Positions 41,106 through 50,248 are shown, counted from the stretch's first letter. The stretch is DNA of 64,000 bases from an uncultured Croceitalea sp. (GCA_947494805.1 CANLWK010000003.1:310001-374000); one strand, 5' to 3'. The notes: generated by a model not told the origin, from the letters alone. Numbers and translations: made by a program.

Positions 41106-41729
41106 TCAATCTACATAAACCTCTTGAACATCTTCTTTGACCAACTGAAACAAATGTTGTATTTGACTCTCTAAAATTCGCTCTTCAGACAATTCCGGCA
41201 AGTCTTTTATAGGATAATAAGCAGCACCCTTCATATCAAATCCGGGTCTTAATTCGCCCCCTGTAGCACGGCAAAAGAACATCAGTTTATAAATGTAATA
41301 GGGTTCTGCAGGGTGTTTATGGCGTTGTTTGTCATAGACCGCCAATAGCCGCACCACCTCAGCATCAATTCCCGTTTCTTCTTTAATTTCTTTGATCACC
41401 ACTTCTTTTGGTGTTGTGCCGATGTCTGCCCAGCCACCAGGAATGGTCCATTTGAGGTCTACACTTTCTTGTGCCATTAAGATCTCATCATTCTCGTTCA
41501 ACACAAAACCGCGGACATCGACCTTAGGGGTAGGATAATCCAATTGGGGAAGAAAAAAAGCATCCAATTTTTCAAAAGGTGTATCAGCAAGATGCGACAT
41601 CAGTTGTAAACTGATGTTTTTTAGCTCTTCATAGCGTTCGATATCATAAGAATCTTCAGCGTATACAAGCCCCATGTCTGCAATTGCCTTTAATCGTTTT
41701 ATAAGCTCAAACTGTTCTTTAGAGGTCAT
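41106..41729 (-). CDS. NUDIX hydrolase with N-terminal helical domain
   Basis: 207 residues. Residues 1-60 are helical, as in Nudix_N-type ADP-ribose pyrophosphatases; the NUDIX box lies at 99-121 (GWADIGTTPKEVVI followed by KEIKEETGI). The core REUxEE has Lys for Arg, and the upstream conserved Glu is Thr, but both metal-binding Glu residues remain. Expected to hydrolyse a nucleoside diphosphate derivative. Middle gene of the operon. Confidence 0.85.
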   Translation of the reverse strand: MTSKEQFELIKRLKAIADMGLVYAEDSYDIERYEELKNISLQLMSHLADTPFEKLDAFFLPQLDYPTPKVDVRGFVLNENDEILMAQESVDLKWTIPGGWADIGTTPKEVVIKEIKEETGIDAEVVRLLAVYDKQRHKHPAEPYYIYKLMFFCRATGGELRPGFDMKGAAYYPIKDLPELSEERILESQIQHLFQLVKEDVQEVYVD

Positions 41730-41737
41730 ATGGTCAA

Positions 41738-42214
41738 TTAGTAGTTCTGTAACAATGCAATCATTTCAGTAGCTTCTTGCATCTTTGCGTGGTCGAGTGA
41801 AGTGTTGCCCCGTGCATCTTTAGCATTGACATCGGCCCCATGCTCCAGTAATAGCTTTGCAATCTCTAAATGTTTAAAGGTGGCCGCGTAGATCAAACAC
41901 GTGCCCCCCATACTATTGGTCATGTTCACATCGGCCCCTGCTTCTATCAACATTTTTGCAATTGCTGTAAATCCTTTGAAACAAACGCCCATTAGAGCAG
42001 TATTTCCAGAACTGTCCGGAGCATCGATTGGGGCTCCCATTTCAAGCAAATAATTGGCAATTGCACCGCGTTCATAGTAGGTAGCCAACACTAGGGGTGT
42101 GGAACCCCGCTGATCTTTGCTATTGATAAAGTCAGGGGAAGCCTGTGCCATTTTCTTTACCTCTTCGATGTTACCGTCTCGGATGGCAGCAAAAAAGCTT
42201 TCTTTATTTTCCAT
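41738..42214 (-). CDS. ankyrin-repeat protein
   Basis: 158 residues of four to five ankyrin repeats (RGSTPLVLATYYERG, SGNTALMGVCFKGFTAIAKML, GGTCLIYAATFKHLEIAKLLLEH, RGNTSLDHAK; the second and fourth quoted in part). No signal peptide, so probably cytoplasmic. A protein-binding module; the partner is not known. First gene of a three-gene operon, 8 bp before the NUDIX gene. Confidence 0.88.
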   Translation of the reverse strand: MENKESFFAAIRDGNIEEVKKMAQASPDFINSKDQRGSTPLVLATYYERGAIANYLLEMGAPIDAPDSSGNTALMGVCFKGFTAIAKMLIEAGADVNMTNSMGGTCLIYAATFKHLEIAKLLLEHGADVNAKDARGNTSLDHAKMQEATEMIALLQNY

Positions 42215-42328
42215 AAGCCATTTTGAAAGAATGAAGTTATGAAAAACTATTACATGTACCTTTAGTAAATATTTTGAATTTTTATCGACAAAAAAAATTA
42301 GAAAAACCCTAATTAAATACCAGCCGTA

Positions 42329-42937
42329 ATGAAAAAAGCATTCCTGCCCATAATCCTACTACTCGTCTTTAGTTTTGATATTCAAGAAAAAGGACTTTCA
42401 ACCGATGATAGAAAAATGGCTACTGCGTACCTAGAAGATACCCGCGACCATATGCAAAATGTATTGAAAGGATTGAGCAAAACGCAATTGAATTTTCAAC
42501 CTTATGAAGAATCGTGGACCATTGCGCAATGTGTAGAACACTTGGCCATTGCCGAAAACACTTTTGGCGAAATGATGAAGGGCACCTTGGCCGCAGGGCC
42601 AAATGAGACAATGCGTGATTCATTGGCCATGGCCGACGAGCAGCTTTATATGATGATAAGTAGTCGTGAAAAAAAGGTTAAAACCCCTGAACCTTTTGAG
42701 CCTTCAGGCAAATTCGGTAATCACGAAGAAACGTTGACCGCTTTTTTAAATAAAAGAAACGCGCACATTTCATATACCCAGAACACTACAGACGATCTGC
42801 GCAACCATTTCAATAGCAATCTCCCCTTCGGAACCATTGATGGAGTGCAATTGCTATTGTTTATGGCTGGCCATACGGAGCGTCATGTTATGCAGATGGA
42901 AGAAATCAAGACTCATAAGTTGTTTCCAAAAAAGTAG
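42329..42937 (+). CDS. exported DinB-like four-helix protein
   Basis: 202 residues. An N-terminal signal-like segment (MKKAFLPIILLLVFSFDI), then a DinB/YfiT-type bundle with the putative metal triad His71 (QCVEHLAIAEN), His182 and His186 (GHTERHVMQ). DinB-like proteins include metal-dependent thiol transferases and proteins of unknown role. Export is unusual for this fold but appears in Bacteroidota. Monocistronic. Confidence 0.8.
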   Translation: MKKAFLPIILLLVFSFDIQEKGLSTDDRKMATAYLEDTRDHMQNVLKGLSKTQLNFQPYEESWTIAQCVEHLAIAENTFGEMMKGTLAAGPNETMRDSLAMADEQLYMMISSREKKVKTPEPFEPSGKFGNHEETLTAFLNKRNAHISYTQNTTDDLRNHFNSNLPFGTIDGVQLLLFMAGHTERHVMQMEEIKTHKLFPKK

Positions 42938-42968
42938 CCCACGTATTTATGTTGATGCGCTGCCATGT

Positions 42969-44327
42969 TTAGTCACGCAAGCCCGGTGTGAAATCATCTG
43001 GGGCCATTTGTGGCCGGTTGAATGTACCTGCATTGCCCGAATCATTAAAAACCTGCCATTCTGAAAAGGTATATGTAGCGTTGGTTTTCGTAATATCGCT
43101 GTTGCGAACGGCACGACCATCTTCAAATTCATGGTTGGTTCCAGTGCCATCTTCACCGATGACACCAAAAATATCAACGATGGTACCAAAAGGGTCTACA
43201 AGTACTAGGGTGTCATCACCATTAGAGTCCGCTGGACTATTCGTACCAACCTCTAGATCTGGAGCAAAACCATAGACCGATTCGAACACTTGGGCATTCG
43301 GTGAAATAACAAAGGCCGTATTCGCTTTTATCGTTTGATCTGTAAGATCAACAATTGAACTCACTTCGGTATTGGCATTGGTATAACGGCGCAATGTCCA
43401 TCCATTAGTGTTCAAGTCTTCAGCAGCGGCATTGTACAATTCAACAAATCGAGCGCCCGAATTGTTATTGGGATCTGCCAATTCTGTAATCATTAGTTGT
43501 TGTGAGGTAAATTCAGTAACCAAGGCTTCACAGCGTTCTTCGGAAAAATCAATATCTGTCACATCACGAATCACCAGCTTGAACCCATCTCTTTCTTGTA
43601 ACAGAATGCCAGTAATGCTTCCGCGTCCATCAGGAAGTATTTCCGATTGAAAGTCTGAAAATCCACTGTTTATAAGTGGTAACCCATCATCAAAACAATC
43701 AACAAGTTGACGTTCGGTCTCCTCACCTTTTTCGGAAAAGGTAAGGCCCACTTCATTCTCTGAAAATTCAACGTCTTCAAGACGCACCAAAGTATTTGCC
43801 ATGGCCTCATCTAAAGCAACAATGGAAACGGCTGTGGGTTCTATTTCAACTAGGTCATTACAAGAAACGAAAAGATGTTCAGGGACTTTCAACGCGGGAA
43901 GACGACCTACGGCAGTGGTTCCAAAGCCTGCAAAAGTGCCGCCCAATTTTAAGCCTCCACCACTTTCACCAAGGTATAGCCCTTTTAGCTTGATGAAAAC
44001 TTTACTCCCGACCGGATATTGCAGGTACGAATCACGCACATCAATCTGTACTTGAAATCCTTCTGTCGGATTTACTGGGCTATCTTGAAAATAAAGCACA
44101 CTAAAAAAATTGCCTTTTCTATCTGAAGAGCCAACATACCCTTCAAGCACATTATCTTCTTGAATTTCTAAAAGCTCTCCTTGATATAGGGCCTTGACTT
44201 CGGCAAAAGTGGTGTTCGCCACCAAAATATCGGTACAATTAGAACTAGGGGCGTCAAAATCGGAATTCGGGGCACAGGCATAATTAATGGCGCCCAAAAT
44301 GAACGCCAAAAAATAGTTTTTCGACAT
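42969..44327 (-). CDS. DUF5689 / lamin-tail-domain lipoprotein
   Basis: 452 residues. The signal peptide ends INYAC (Cys18). Residues 30-265 fit DUF5689 (ILEGYVGSSDRKGNFFSVLY-type strand here with LEGYVGSSDRKGNFF, then an OB-like pair). Residues 282-420 form a lamin-tail Ig domain (LMITELADPNNNSGARFVEL, NTNGWTLRRYT, FVISPNAQVFESVYG). Such proteins sit on the cell surface or are secreted, sometimes next to nucleases. No nuclease is present here. Function unknown. Confidence 0.8.
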   Translation of the reverse strand: MSKNYFLAFILGAINYACAPNSDFDAPSSNCTDILVANTTFAEVKALYQGELLEIQEDNVLEGYVGSSDRKGNFFSVLYFQDSPVNPTEGFQVQIDVRDSYLQYPVGSKVFIKLKGLYLGESGGGLKLGGTFAGFGTTAVGRLPALKVPEHLFVSCNDLVEIEPTAVSIVALDEAMANTLVRLEDVEFSENEVGLTFSEKGEETERQLVDCFDDGLPLINSGFSDFQSEILPDGRGSITGILLQERDGFKLVIRDVTDIDFSEERCEALVTEFTSQQLMITELADPNNNSGARFVELYNAAAEDLNTNGWTLRRYTNANTEVSSIVDLTDQTIKANTAFVISPNAQVFESVYGFAPDLEVGTNSPADSNGDDTLVLVDPFGTIVDIFGVIGEDGTGTNHEFEDGRAVRNSDITKTNATYTFSEWQVFNDSGNAGTFNRPQMAPDDFTPGLRD

Positions 44328-44370
44328 TTTTTATAGTTAATGGTGTTCGATAAAAATAGTGGAAATGGAT

Positions 44371-45339
44371 TTACCGACCGGCCTGTTCCATAAAAAAACT
44401 GACCGCTCTTTCTTCTGCGTAGCTTATGTTTTTTTTACCCCAAAAACCAACATGTCCGCCAAATTCAGGTACTTCTAAATACAGCTTTCTGTTTTTTTGT
44501 GCCTTTTCAAACGGATAACAGGCATCACCAAGGAACGAATCATTCTTGGCATTCAAAATCAAACTGGGTACCTCAATCGATTGTAAAAATTGATTACAAC
44601 TGCATTTCTCGTAGTACCCTAGTGCATCTTTAAATCCATGTGCAGGGCCGGTATACACATTATCAAAATCTTTCAGCGTAACAATTGAGGCAATATCGCC
44701 CTCACTTATCTTATCTGGAAAACGCTGTTGCTTCTCTCTGAGTTTCGCCAATAAGTGCCTTTTGAAACGTTTTGAATACAAAACGTTCTTCGACTTTAAC
44801 AACTCATCACAAGCACTTTTCAGACTACAGGGCACTGAGACACCTATGGCAGCTTTAACCTCTTTGGGCACATCGTTGCCCTCACCCAAATACTTTAGGG
44901 TCAAATTGCCCCCAAGGCTATAACCCATGATATACAATTCGTCATAAGTCCCTTGATTTAAAATGTGGTGAACGACCACTTGTAAATCTTCGGTGGCCCC
45001 AGAATGGTATGAACGATATAAACGATTTGGCTCACCACTACATCCCCTGAAATTCACCGCACAAGTATCAAAGTTGTTATGGTTCAGTTTTTTGGCACTT
45101 CCGGTAATGTAGTGTCGTTGGGCATCACCTTCTAGGCCATGCAACAGAATGACAACTTTTTTGGTTGGTCGAACGCTCTCGCTCCAATCCAAATCCAAAA
45201 AATCTCCATCGTCCAAATTCAACCGTTCCCTTTTTTGTACCAACCCGTTCACCTTTCGAAACACTCCTGAATAAATCGTAGAAAAGTGTCCGTTTCTAAA
45301 CGGAAAAGGAGGTTTGTAGTTTGAGGGAACTAAAGGCAT
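44371..45339 (-). CDS. YheT-like alpha/beta hydrolase
   Basis: 322 residues, cytoplasmic. Oxyanion region LLHGLEGDAQRHY, nucleophile Ser141 in MGYSLGGN, acid in LNAKNDSFLGDACYP, and catalytic His in GGHVGFWG. The opening PPFPFRNGHFSTIY is characteristic of the YheT family (putative esterases of unknown substrate). Second gene after the nitronate monooxygenase with a 10-bp gap. Confidence 0.9.
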   Translation of the reverse strand: MPLVPSNYKPPFPFRNGHFSTIYSGVFRKVNGLVQKRERLNLDDGDFLDLDWSESVRPTKKVVILLHGLEGDAQRHYITGSAKKLNHNNFDTCAVNFRGCSGEPNRLYRSYHSGATEDLQVVVHHILNQGTYDELYIMGYSLGGNLTLKYLGEGNDVPKEVKAAIGVSVPCSLKSACDELLKSKNVLYSKRFKRHLLAKLREKQQRFPDKISEGDIASIVTLKDFDNVYTGPAHGFKDALGYYEKCSCNQFLQSIEVPSLILNAKNDSFLGDACYPFEKAQKNRKLYLEVPEFGGHVGFWGKKNISYAEERAVSFFMEQAGR

Positions 45340-45349
45340 GTTTCAAGAG

Positions 45350-46327
45350 TTAATCTTTTGGATAACGTTCTAAAAGTGCAGTTTGGGCCTCAATCGAAGT
45401 TTTGAACTCTGACTTTAGTTGTCCGACCAAATCGGCCACCGGCATGGTTTTATCAATGGTGGTTACACCTTGACCTGCGGACCAAATGGTTTTCCATGCT
45501 TTGGCCTCAGTATCAAGCTCTTTGCCAAAGTCGATTTTGGTATCCTTTTTTAAATCTTCTTCCGTAAGTCCTGCAGCCTTCAGACTGGCCGCCAAAAAGT
45601 TGGCATGCACTCCTGAAATTGCAGCCGTATAGGTCACATCACTGGCTCCGGCATCAATGATCATCTGCTTGTATTCGTCAGGGGCCTTACTTTCATCTGC
45701 ATTGATAAATCGGGTACCCATATAAGCCAAGTCTGCGCCCATCTGCATTGCCGAAGCAATGTCTCGACCTGTAGAGATACAGCCGGATAAAATCACAGTT
45801 TTATCAAAGAATTTTTTGACCTCGGCCACCAAACTCATCGGATTGATGGTACCCGCATGTCCCCCAGCACCAGCGGCAACCAAAATTAAGCCATCTACAC
45901 CCGCACCAGCAGCTTTCTCAGCATGGCGTTTCTTGATGACATCATGAAAAACCAGACCGCCATAGCTGTGAATGGCATCAATGACCATAGAAACCGCGCC
46001 TAAAGAGGTGATGACCAACGGTACTTGGTGTTTCATGCATAGTTTGACATCGGCCTCTAATCTCGGATTTGTAGGATGAACGATTAAATTGACCCCAAAA
46101 GGTGCTGCTTTTTTACCAGTTTCTTCTTCCCATTGTTTTAGTTCGGTCTTTATCTCTATCAACCATTCTTCAAAACCTTCACTGGTTCGCTGGTTTAAAG
46201 CAGGAAACGTACCAACAATGCCATTTTTACAGCATTCGATGACCAATCTTGGTCCTGAAATTAAAAACATGGGTGCGGCAATTACAGGTAGTGATAGGTC
46301 GTTGATAAATGGTGCTTTTTGGCTCAT
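45350..46327 (-). CDS. nitronate monooxygenase (2-nitropropane dioxygenase family)
   Basis: 325 residues, FMN-binding TIM barrel. Signatures: LPVIAAPMFLISGP at the N-terminus, GADVNLIVHP-like GVNLIVHPTNPR, GAGGHAG (153-159) with the conserved His, and LSGCISTGRDIASAMQMGADL (phosphate-binding; quoted in part: LSGCISTGRDIA). Oxidises nitronates or related toxins. First gene of a two-gene operon with the YheT hydrolase. Confidence 0.9.
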   Translation of the reverse strand: MSQKAPFINDLSLPVIAAPMFLISGPRLVIECCKNGIVGTFPALNQRTSEGFEEWLIEIKTELKQWEEETGKKAAPFGVNLIVHPTNPRLEADVKLCMKHQVPLVITSLGAVSMVIDAIHSYGGLVFHDVIKKRHAEKAAGAGVDGLILVAAGAGGHAGTINPMSLVAEVKKFFDKTVILSGCISTGRDIASAMQMGADLAYMGTRFINADESKAPDEYKQMIIDAGASDVTYTAAISGVHANFLAASLKAAGLTEEDLKKDTKIDFGKELDTEAKAWKTIWSAGQGVTTIDKTMPVADLVGQLKSEFKTSIEAQTALLERYPKD

Positions 46328-46474
46328 GGTTGTAGATTAAATTTTAAATGATACGAACATCAAATTGTCAGGTCGTGTTTACCATTCTGAAACAATTTTT
46401 TAAAAGATTTAAAAAATTACTTGATTTGACAAATTTAATGCACCTCATGTTTAGAGGTTTCTTCAAATCTATGT

Positions 46475-46482
46475 TATTTTTG
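46475..46482 (+). promoter_or_regulatory. -7 box upstream of the thioesterase gene
   Basis: TATTTTTG fits TAnnTTTG and lies 108 bp before the thioesterase ATG. No clean -33 TTG. The 14-bp palindrome at 46490-46503 lies just downstream, about where transcription would begin. Confidence 0.45.
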
Positions 46483-46489
46483 TCAACTC

Positions 46490-46503
46490 TTATGCATGCA
46501 TAA
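46490..46503. promoter_or_regulatory. 14-bp perfect palindrome, candidate operator (copy 2)
   Basis: TTATGCATGCATAA, identical to the core of the palindrome at 14357-14372. It lies about 87 bp before the thioesterase start, a distance close to that of copy 1 from its gene. Placed at the predicted transcription start, it would suit a repressor. Confidence 0.45.
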
Positions 46504-46590
46504 CAAAATAAAGGAACTGAAATACACCATAAAACAGGTCATTTTCGGTTTTTATCAAAACACAAAACGGAATTACACTAAACTATACCT

Positions 46591-47067
46591 ATGTTTTTTA
46601 AAGAGTTTGAAATTCGTTGGAGTGACTTAGATGCCAATAGACATTTGGCCAATTCGGCCTATATCAATTTTATGAGCCATACCCGAATGGCATATTTGAA
46701 CCTTTTGGGGTTCAACCAAAAATCAATGGCCAAGCATGAAATCGGACCTGTGGTTTTCTACGAACATATGTACTATTTCAAGGAAGTATTTCCGGGTAAG
46801 CCCATAAAGGTCTCTTTAGGATTCAAGGGTATGAGCGAAGATGGTATGTTCTTTCAGTTTCAACATGATTTTTACGATGCCAACGGAAAGAATTTTGCAC
46901 GTTGTGAAATGATGGGTGCTTGGATGGATTTACGTGGACGGAAACTGACCGCACTGCCACACGAATTTTTGGATGCCTTTGATTCTATGGAACGTTCTGA
47001 AGATTTTAAAACCCTGACCAAAGAAGATACCCGAAAGTTTGCAAGAGTGCCGAAGGATTTGGGGTAA
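46591..47067 (+). CDS. acyl-CoA thioesterase, hotdog fold
   Basis: 158 residues. N-terminal signature RWSDLDANRHLANSAYINF with Asp12/Asp14, His18 and Asn21, as in 4-hydroxybenzoyl-CoA thioesterase-type enzymes. FYEHMYYFKEVFPGKPIKV matches the central hotdog helix-strand area. Cleaves acyl-CoA; chain preference unknown. Monocistronic with a long (about 100-nt) leader holding a palindrome. Confidence 0.88.
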   Translation: MFFKEFEIRWSDLDANRHLANSAYINFMSHTRMAYLNLLGFNQKSMAKHEIGPVVFYEHMYYFKEVFPGKPIKVSLGFKGMSEDGMFFQFQHDFYDANGKNFARCEMMGAWMDLRGRKLTALPHEFLDAFDSMERSEDFKTLTKEDTRKFARVPKDLG

Positions 47068-47159
47068 AAGACCAAGTATAATATCATTTAATCGGTTCAT
47101 AGATTTTTCAATCAATAACTTGTTTAAATGAACTTGCATTGTCAGAAAAATACTTGAAT

Positions 47160-48053
47160 TCAAACCTTCGCCCCCACCTTTTTACTGGCCAAGTATACCC
47201 CGACCAGCACTAGGCCGGTCGCTGCAATTTTAACCAAGGTCAAGTTGTCTTTGCCGGTGATCAACGCAAACAATATACCAAAGATGGGCTGCACGTAGAT
47301 AAAAGCACCAATGGTAGAGGCCCTTAACTCTGTCATGGCGAATATGTTAAATAGGTAGGTCATAAAGGTGGTACAAATGATAACAAAAGTGACTACCGCA
47401 TAGGCCCATAATGGCATGGTCGTCCATTGAATCTCTAAAAAATCAGAGAAGGTAATCGGAAAATTAATGACTACTGCAATGGTAAACAACCACTTCATCA
47501 AGGTAAATGGGTGGTATTTCTCAACCAATTTTTTGGCAACGATCAAGTATGCACCATAGGCTGTTGCATTTACGATGAACAATGCATTGCCCATGGGAAT
47601 GTTTGGGGCATCTTGCCGAATTTCAGCACCGAAAAGCACTAACGAAACAGCCCCGACAAACCCCAATGCAATTCCTAACCCCTTATTGAGGGTAATGCGT
47701 TCTTTTAGAAAAAATGCAGAAAGTGCCACAACAATTATCGGACTTATAGTAACCAAGACCGCGCTGTTGATAGGTGTAGAAAGTTCTAACCCCTTAAAGA
47801 ACGACAACATGTTAATGACCATGCCCAACAGGGCCGCAGCCAATAATCTGCCCCAATCTCTTCGTTCTATACGTTCTTTAGGTCCAAAAATAGAGATGGC
47901 CCAAAACAGTATTGCAGCACCGACCACCCGCAAAAAAATAAAACCAAAGGGAGTGACATAGGTGGGCATTACCCCTTTGGCTATAGTATGGTTGATACCA
48001 TAAATGGTGGTTGCCCCAATAGCCGCCAACAAGGCCAGCGTGCGTTTACTCAT
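47160..48053 (-). CDS. EamA/DMT-family transporter
   Basis: 297 residues with ten hydrophobic helices in two EamA repeats (TIYGINHTIAKGVMPTYVTP and LFIVNATAYGAYLIVAKKLV starts). Drug/metabolite transporter superfamily, often amino-acid or metabolite exporters. The start overlaps the stop of the ArsC/Spx-like gene by one base (TGATG). Last gene of the ArsR-headed operon. Confidence 0.9.
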   Translation of the reverse strand: MSKRTLALLAAIGATTIYGINHTIAKGVMPTYVTPFGFIFLRVVGAAILFWAISIFGPKERIERRDWGRLLAAALLGMVINMLSFFKGLELSTPINSAVLVTISPIIVVALSAFFLKERITLNKGLGIALGFVGAVSLVLFGAEIRQDAPNIPMGNALFIVNATAYGAYLIVAKKLVEKYHPFTLMKWLFTIAVVINFPITFSDFLEIQWTTMPLWAYAVVTFVIICTTFMTYLFNIFAMTELRASTIGAFIYVQPIFGILFALITGKDNLTLVKIAATGLVLVGVYLASKKVGAKV

Positions 48054-48403
48054 CAGTGCAGGGCGGCTTTGGCGCCTTCAACCTGTTTTTTGGCATTGCC
48101 GATAAAGATTTGTCCATCGACCACCACAACGGGGCGTTTCAAAAATGTATAGTGCTCTAAAATAAGGTTCTTGTAGTCGTCTTCACCCAACTCTTGGTCG
48201 TTGAGTCCGCGTTGGCGAAAAAGCATTGCCCTTCGGCTAAAGAGCGATTCATAACTATCCGTCAGTGCCCTCATTTCTTCCAGTTCATCAAGAGTTACAC
48301 CTTTTGACTTAATCTCTCGCAATTCGATACCGTTCAAAGGTTCCAATTCTTTCAAAATTTTTTGACAGGTCTTGCAGGTTTCTAAATGGAATATCTTTTT
48401 CAT
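48053..48403 (-). CDS. ArsC/Spx-family thioredoxin-fold protein
   Basis: 116 residues. Thioredoxin-like fold with HLETCKTCQK (Cys10, Cys13) near the N-terminus, LREIKSKGVTLDELEEM, and FLKRPVVVVDGQIFIG containing the conserved Arg-Pro. It could be a glutaredoxin-dependent arsenate reductase or a Spx/YffB-like protein. The CxxC motif alone does not decide, and no arsenite pump lies nearby. One-base overlap with the EamA gene. Confidence 0.82.
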   Translation of the reverse strand: MKKIFHLETCKTCQKILKELEPLNGIELREIKSKGVTLDELEEMRALTDSYESLFSRRAMLFRQRGLNDQELGEDDYKNLILEHYTFLKRPVVVVDGQIFIGNAKKQVEGAKAALH

Positions 48404-48429
48404 TCTCTATTGAATTATTAGTGTTCTTG

Positions 48430-49032
48430 TTACTCGTAAATTCTTATAATTCTTCCTTGGTCTTGGCCCAAAACACTTCGCTCGTATCCCTTCACCATTT
48501 TCGTCATTGTAACGGGATAGTGACCAGGAAAATAACCTATATATTTTTCGTAGGCATCTGCAACCAATCCTGCGGAAACAGCGTTCACCCGAAACGCGCC
48601 GCCAACTTCTAATGCCACCGCTTTTACAAAGCTATGAATTGCGCCGTTCACCATAGCAGCACTTGCGGTTTTAATTACGGGATCATCAGCTAAAATACCT
48701 GTAGTCAAGGTGATGGAACCATTAGGTTTTATAAAGTGTTGCCCTATTCTAACGAGGTTGACCTGCCCCATTAATTTGCTTTTGAAACCAATGTAATAGT
48801 CCTCTTCAGAAAGTTCGTTGAAACTCGCCCATTTGGCTTCACCTGCAGCACATATGACCGCATCGACAGTACCGACTTTTTCAAACATCGATTGTATGGA
48901 ACTGCTATTAGCAATATCAACGAGCACATCACCTTTAGTTCGCCCCGCTATCAGCACTTCATGGTCAACACTAAAGTGATTCACCAGTGTCTTGCCTATG
49001 GTACCATGACCTCCTATTATTAAAATTTTCAT
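48430..49032 (-). CDS. short-chain dehydrogenase-like protein without the catalytic Tyr/Lys
   Basis: 200 residues, shorter than the usual 250. NAD(P)-binding GGHGTIGKTL (7-16) and CAAGEAKW (61-68) are present. The place of the YxxxK catalytic pair reads A125-AMV-N129 (context TASAAMVNGAIHSF), so classical SDR chemistry is not expected. Related proteins with this N-G-A motif are known in bacteria. In an operon with the racemase (10-bp gap) and the ArsC-like gene (26 bp). Confidence 0.82.
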   Translation of the reverse strand: MKILIIGGHGTIGKTLVNHFSVDHEVLIAGRTKGDVLVDIANSSSIQSMFEKVGTVDAVICAAGEAKWASFNELSEEDYYIGFKSKLMGQVNLVRIGQHFIKPNGSITLTTGILADDPVIKTASAAMVNGAIHSFVKAVALEVGGAFRVNAVSAGLVADAYEKYIGYFPGHYPVTMTKMVKGYERSVLGQDQGRIIRIYE

Positions 49033-49042
49033 ACGCTGTTTT

Positions 49043-49735
49043 TTAGTTTAAAGCGATATCCAATGCCATTTTTGAGTGCAATAATGTAGTATTGAAGGTA
49101 GGTATGTCAACCTCGGCATCGGGAATCAAAATGGGGAGTTCGGTGCAGCCCAGAATAACACCTTCAGCATGCTGATCCTGTAAATCGCCAATAATCCTCA
49201 AACACTCATGCTTGGCCTTTTCAGTAAATGTCCCTTTAACCAACTCATTGTAGATAATATCTTGCAAGAACTGACGATCTCTTTCGTTTGGCAAAATGAT
49301 TTCAAGCTGATACTTGTTTTCCAATATTTTGGTATAAAAGTCCTTTTCCATGGTAAACTTTGTGCCCAATAGGGCCACCTTTTTAAGGCCTGCTTCTTGA
49401 ATTGCCTTTCCTGTGGCATCAGCGATATGCAAAAATGGTGCGTTGATCGCACTTGTAATGGCATCACTCACCAAGTGAATTGTGTTTGTGCAGAGTACTA
49501 CCATTTCTGCACCGGCATTTTCAAGAATTTTGGCTTGGTTTGCCATGAGTTCGCCAATAGCATCCCAATTGCCCTCAAAACTCAATTTTTCAATCTCAGC
49601 AAAATCGACCGAGCTTAAAAACAATTTGGCCGAATGCGACCCACCCAAGGCTTCTTTGGTCATTTTGTTAATGTACTCGTAGTATACTTTTGAAGATTCC
49701 CAGCTCATTCCACCAATCAATCCTATTGTTTTCAT
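49043..49735 (-). CDS. aspartate/glutamate racemase family protein
   Basis: 230 residues. Opening TIGLIGGMSWESSKVYYEYI is typical of the YgeA/RacX broad-spectrum amino-acid racemases. The two catalytic cysteines are Cys82 in LCTNTIH and Cys197 in LGCTELP, so a full cofactor-independent racemase site is present. Substrate not predictable. Operon gene behind a possible 43-residue ORF. Confidence 0.9.
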   Translation of the reverse strand: MKTIGLIGGMSWESSKVYYEYINKMTKEALGGSHSAKLFLSSVDFAEIEKLSFEGNWDAIGELMANQAKILENAGAEMVVLCTNTIHLVSDAITSAINAPFLHIADATGKAIQEAGLKKVALLGTKFTMEKDFYTKILENKYQLEIILPNERDRQFLQDIIYNELVKGTFTEKAKHECLRIIGDLQDQHAEGVILGCTELPILIPDAEVDIPTFNTTLLHSKMALDIALN

Positions 49736-49747
49736 TTTGTTCTAAGT

Positions 49748-49879
49748 TTATTTTGTCTTACTAAGGTATTCAGCTCCCTCAATCTTTAAGCCCAATACCA
49801 ATTTCACCAATCTTTGTTTCCATGAACGCTCACGTTCATAATCGCATGCGACCGTAGTACATTGTATCGTATGGTTCAT
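49748..49879 (-). CDS. candidate small protein, 43 residues
   Basis: An ATG-to-TAA frame filling the gap between the ArsR and racemase genes on the same strand (42 bp after the ArsR stop, 12 bp before the racemase start). The product is basic and partly amphipathic (DYERERSWKQRLVKLVLGLK). No family recognised. The tight operon packing is the only support; it could also be non-coding leader sequence. A 7-bp inverted repeat (49822-49839) lies inside it. Confidence 0.35.
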   Translation of the reverse strand: MNHTIQCTTVACDYERERSWKQRLVKLVLGLKIEGAEYLSKTK

Positions 49880-49921
49880 AATATTTATATTTCGCTATTT
49901 ATCGATTTGTTAATCAAAAAA

Positions 49922-50224
49922 TTAGATTTCTCGTTTTAATAATTCAATATAAGCCTGTATTACAGGCTCATTCCGTTTGTAATAAGTCCACTTTCCATGT
50001 CTAGTGGGTATGACCAAATCTGCATTTTGCATGGCATGCAAATAGGTAGAGGTCGTAGACTGTGACAACCCGGTTTTATCTTGAATAAATCCAACACAAA
50101 CGCCATCATCAAAGTGGTCAATGTCTTGATGTGGCGGAAAGTTGGCTTCGGGGTCCTTTAACCATTTTAAGATATCGACTCGGGTCTTATTCGACAGAAC
50201 TTTGCTTATTTCTATTATCTTCAC
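49922..50224 (-). CDS. ArsR-family winged-helix transcriptional regulator
   Basis: 100 residues. Winged helix-turn-helix with LSNKTRVDILKWLKDP and recognition helix GLSQSTTSTYLHAM. The metal-site motif of ArsR/SmtB (L-C-V-C before that helix) reads V-C43-V-G, so one of two cysteines is lost and metal sensing is doubtful. A 9-bp inverted repeat lies 25 bp upstream. First gene of a run with racemase, SDR, ArsC-like and EamA genes, which it probably controls. Confidence 0.85.
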   Translation of the reverse strand: MKIIEISKVLSNKTRVDILKWLKDPEANFPPHQDIDHFDDGVCVGFIQDKTGLSQSTTSTYLHAMQNADLVIPTRHGKWTYYKRNEPVIQAYIELLKREI

Positions 50225-50248
50225 ATCACAAATGTATAAATTATATTT

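Noticed and set aside
49842-49851. TCGCATGCGA palindrome as a third copy of the shared operator
   Set aside because: Only the inner GCATGC is in common; the flanks differ and it lies inside a possible coding frame.
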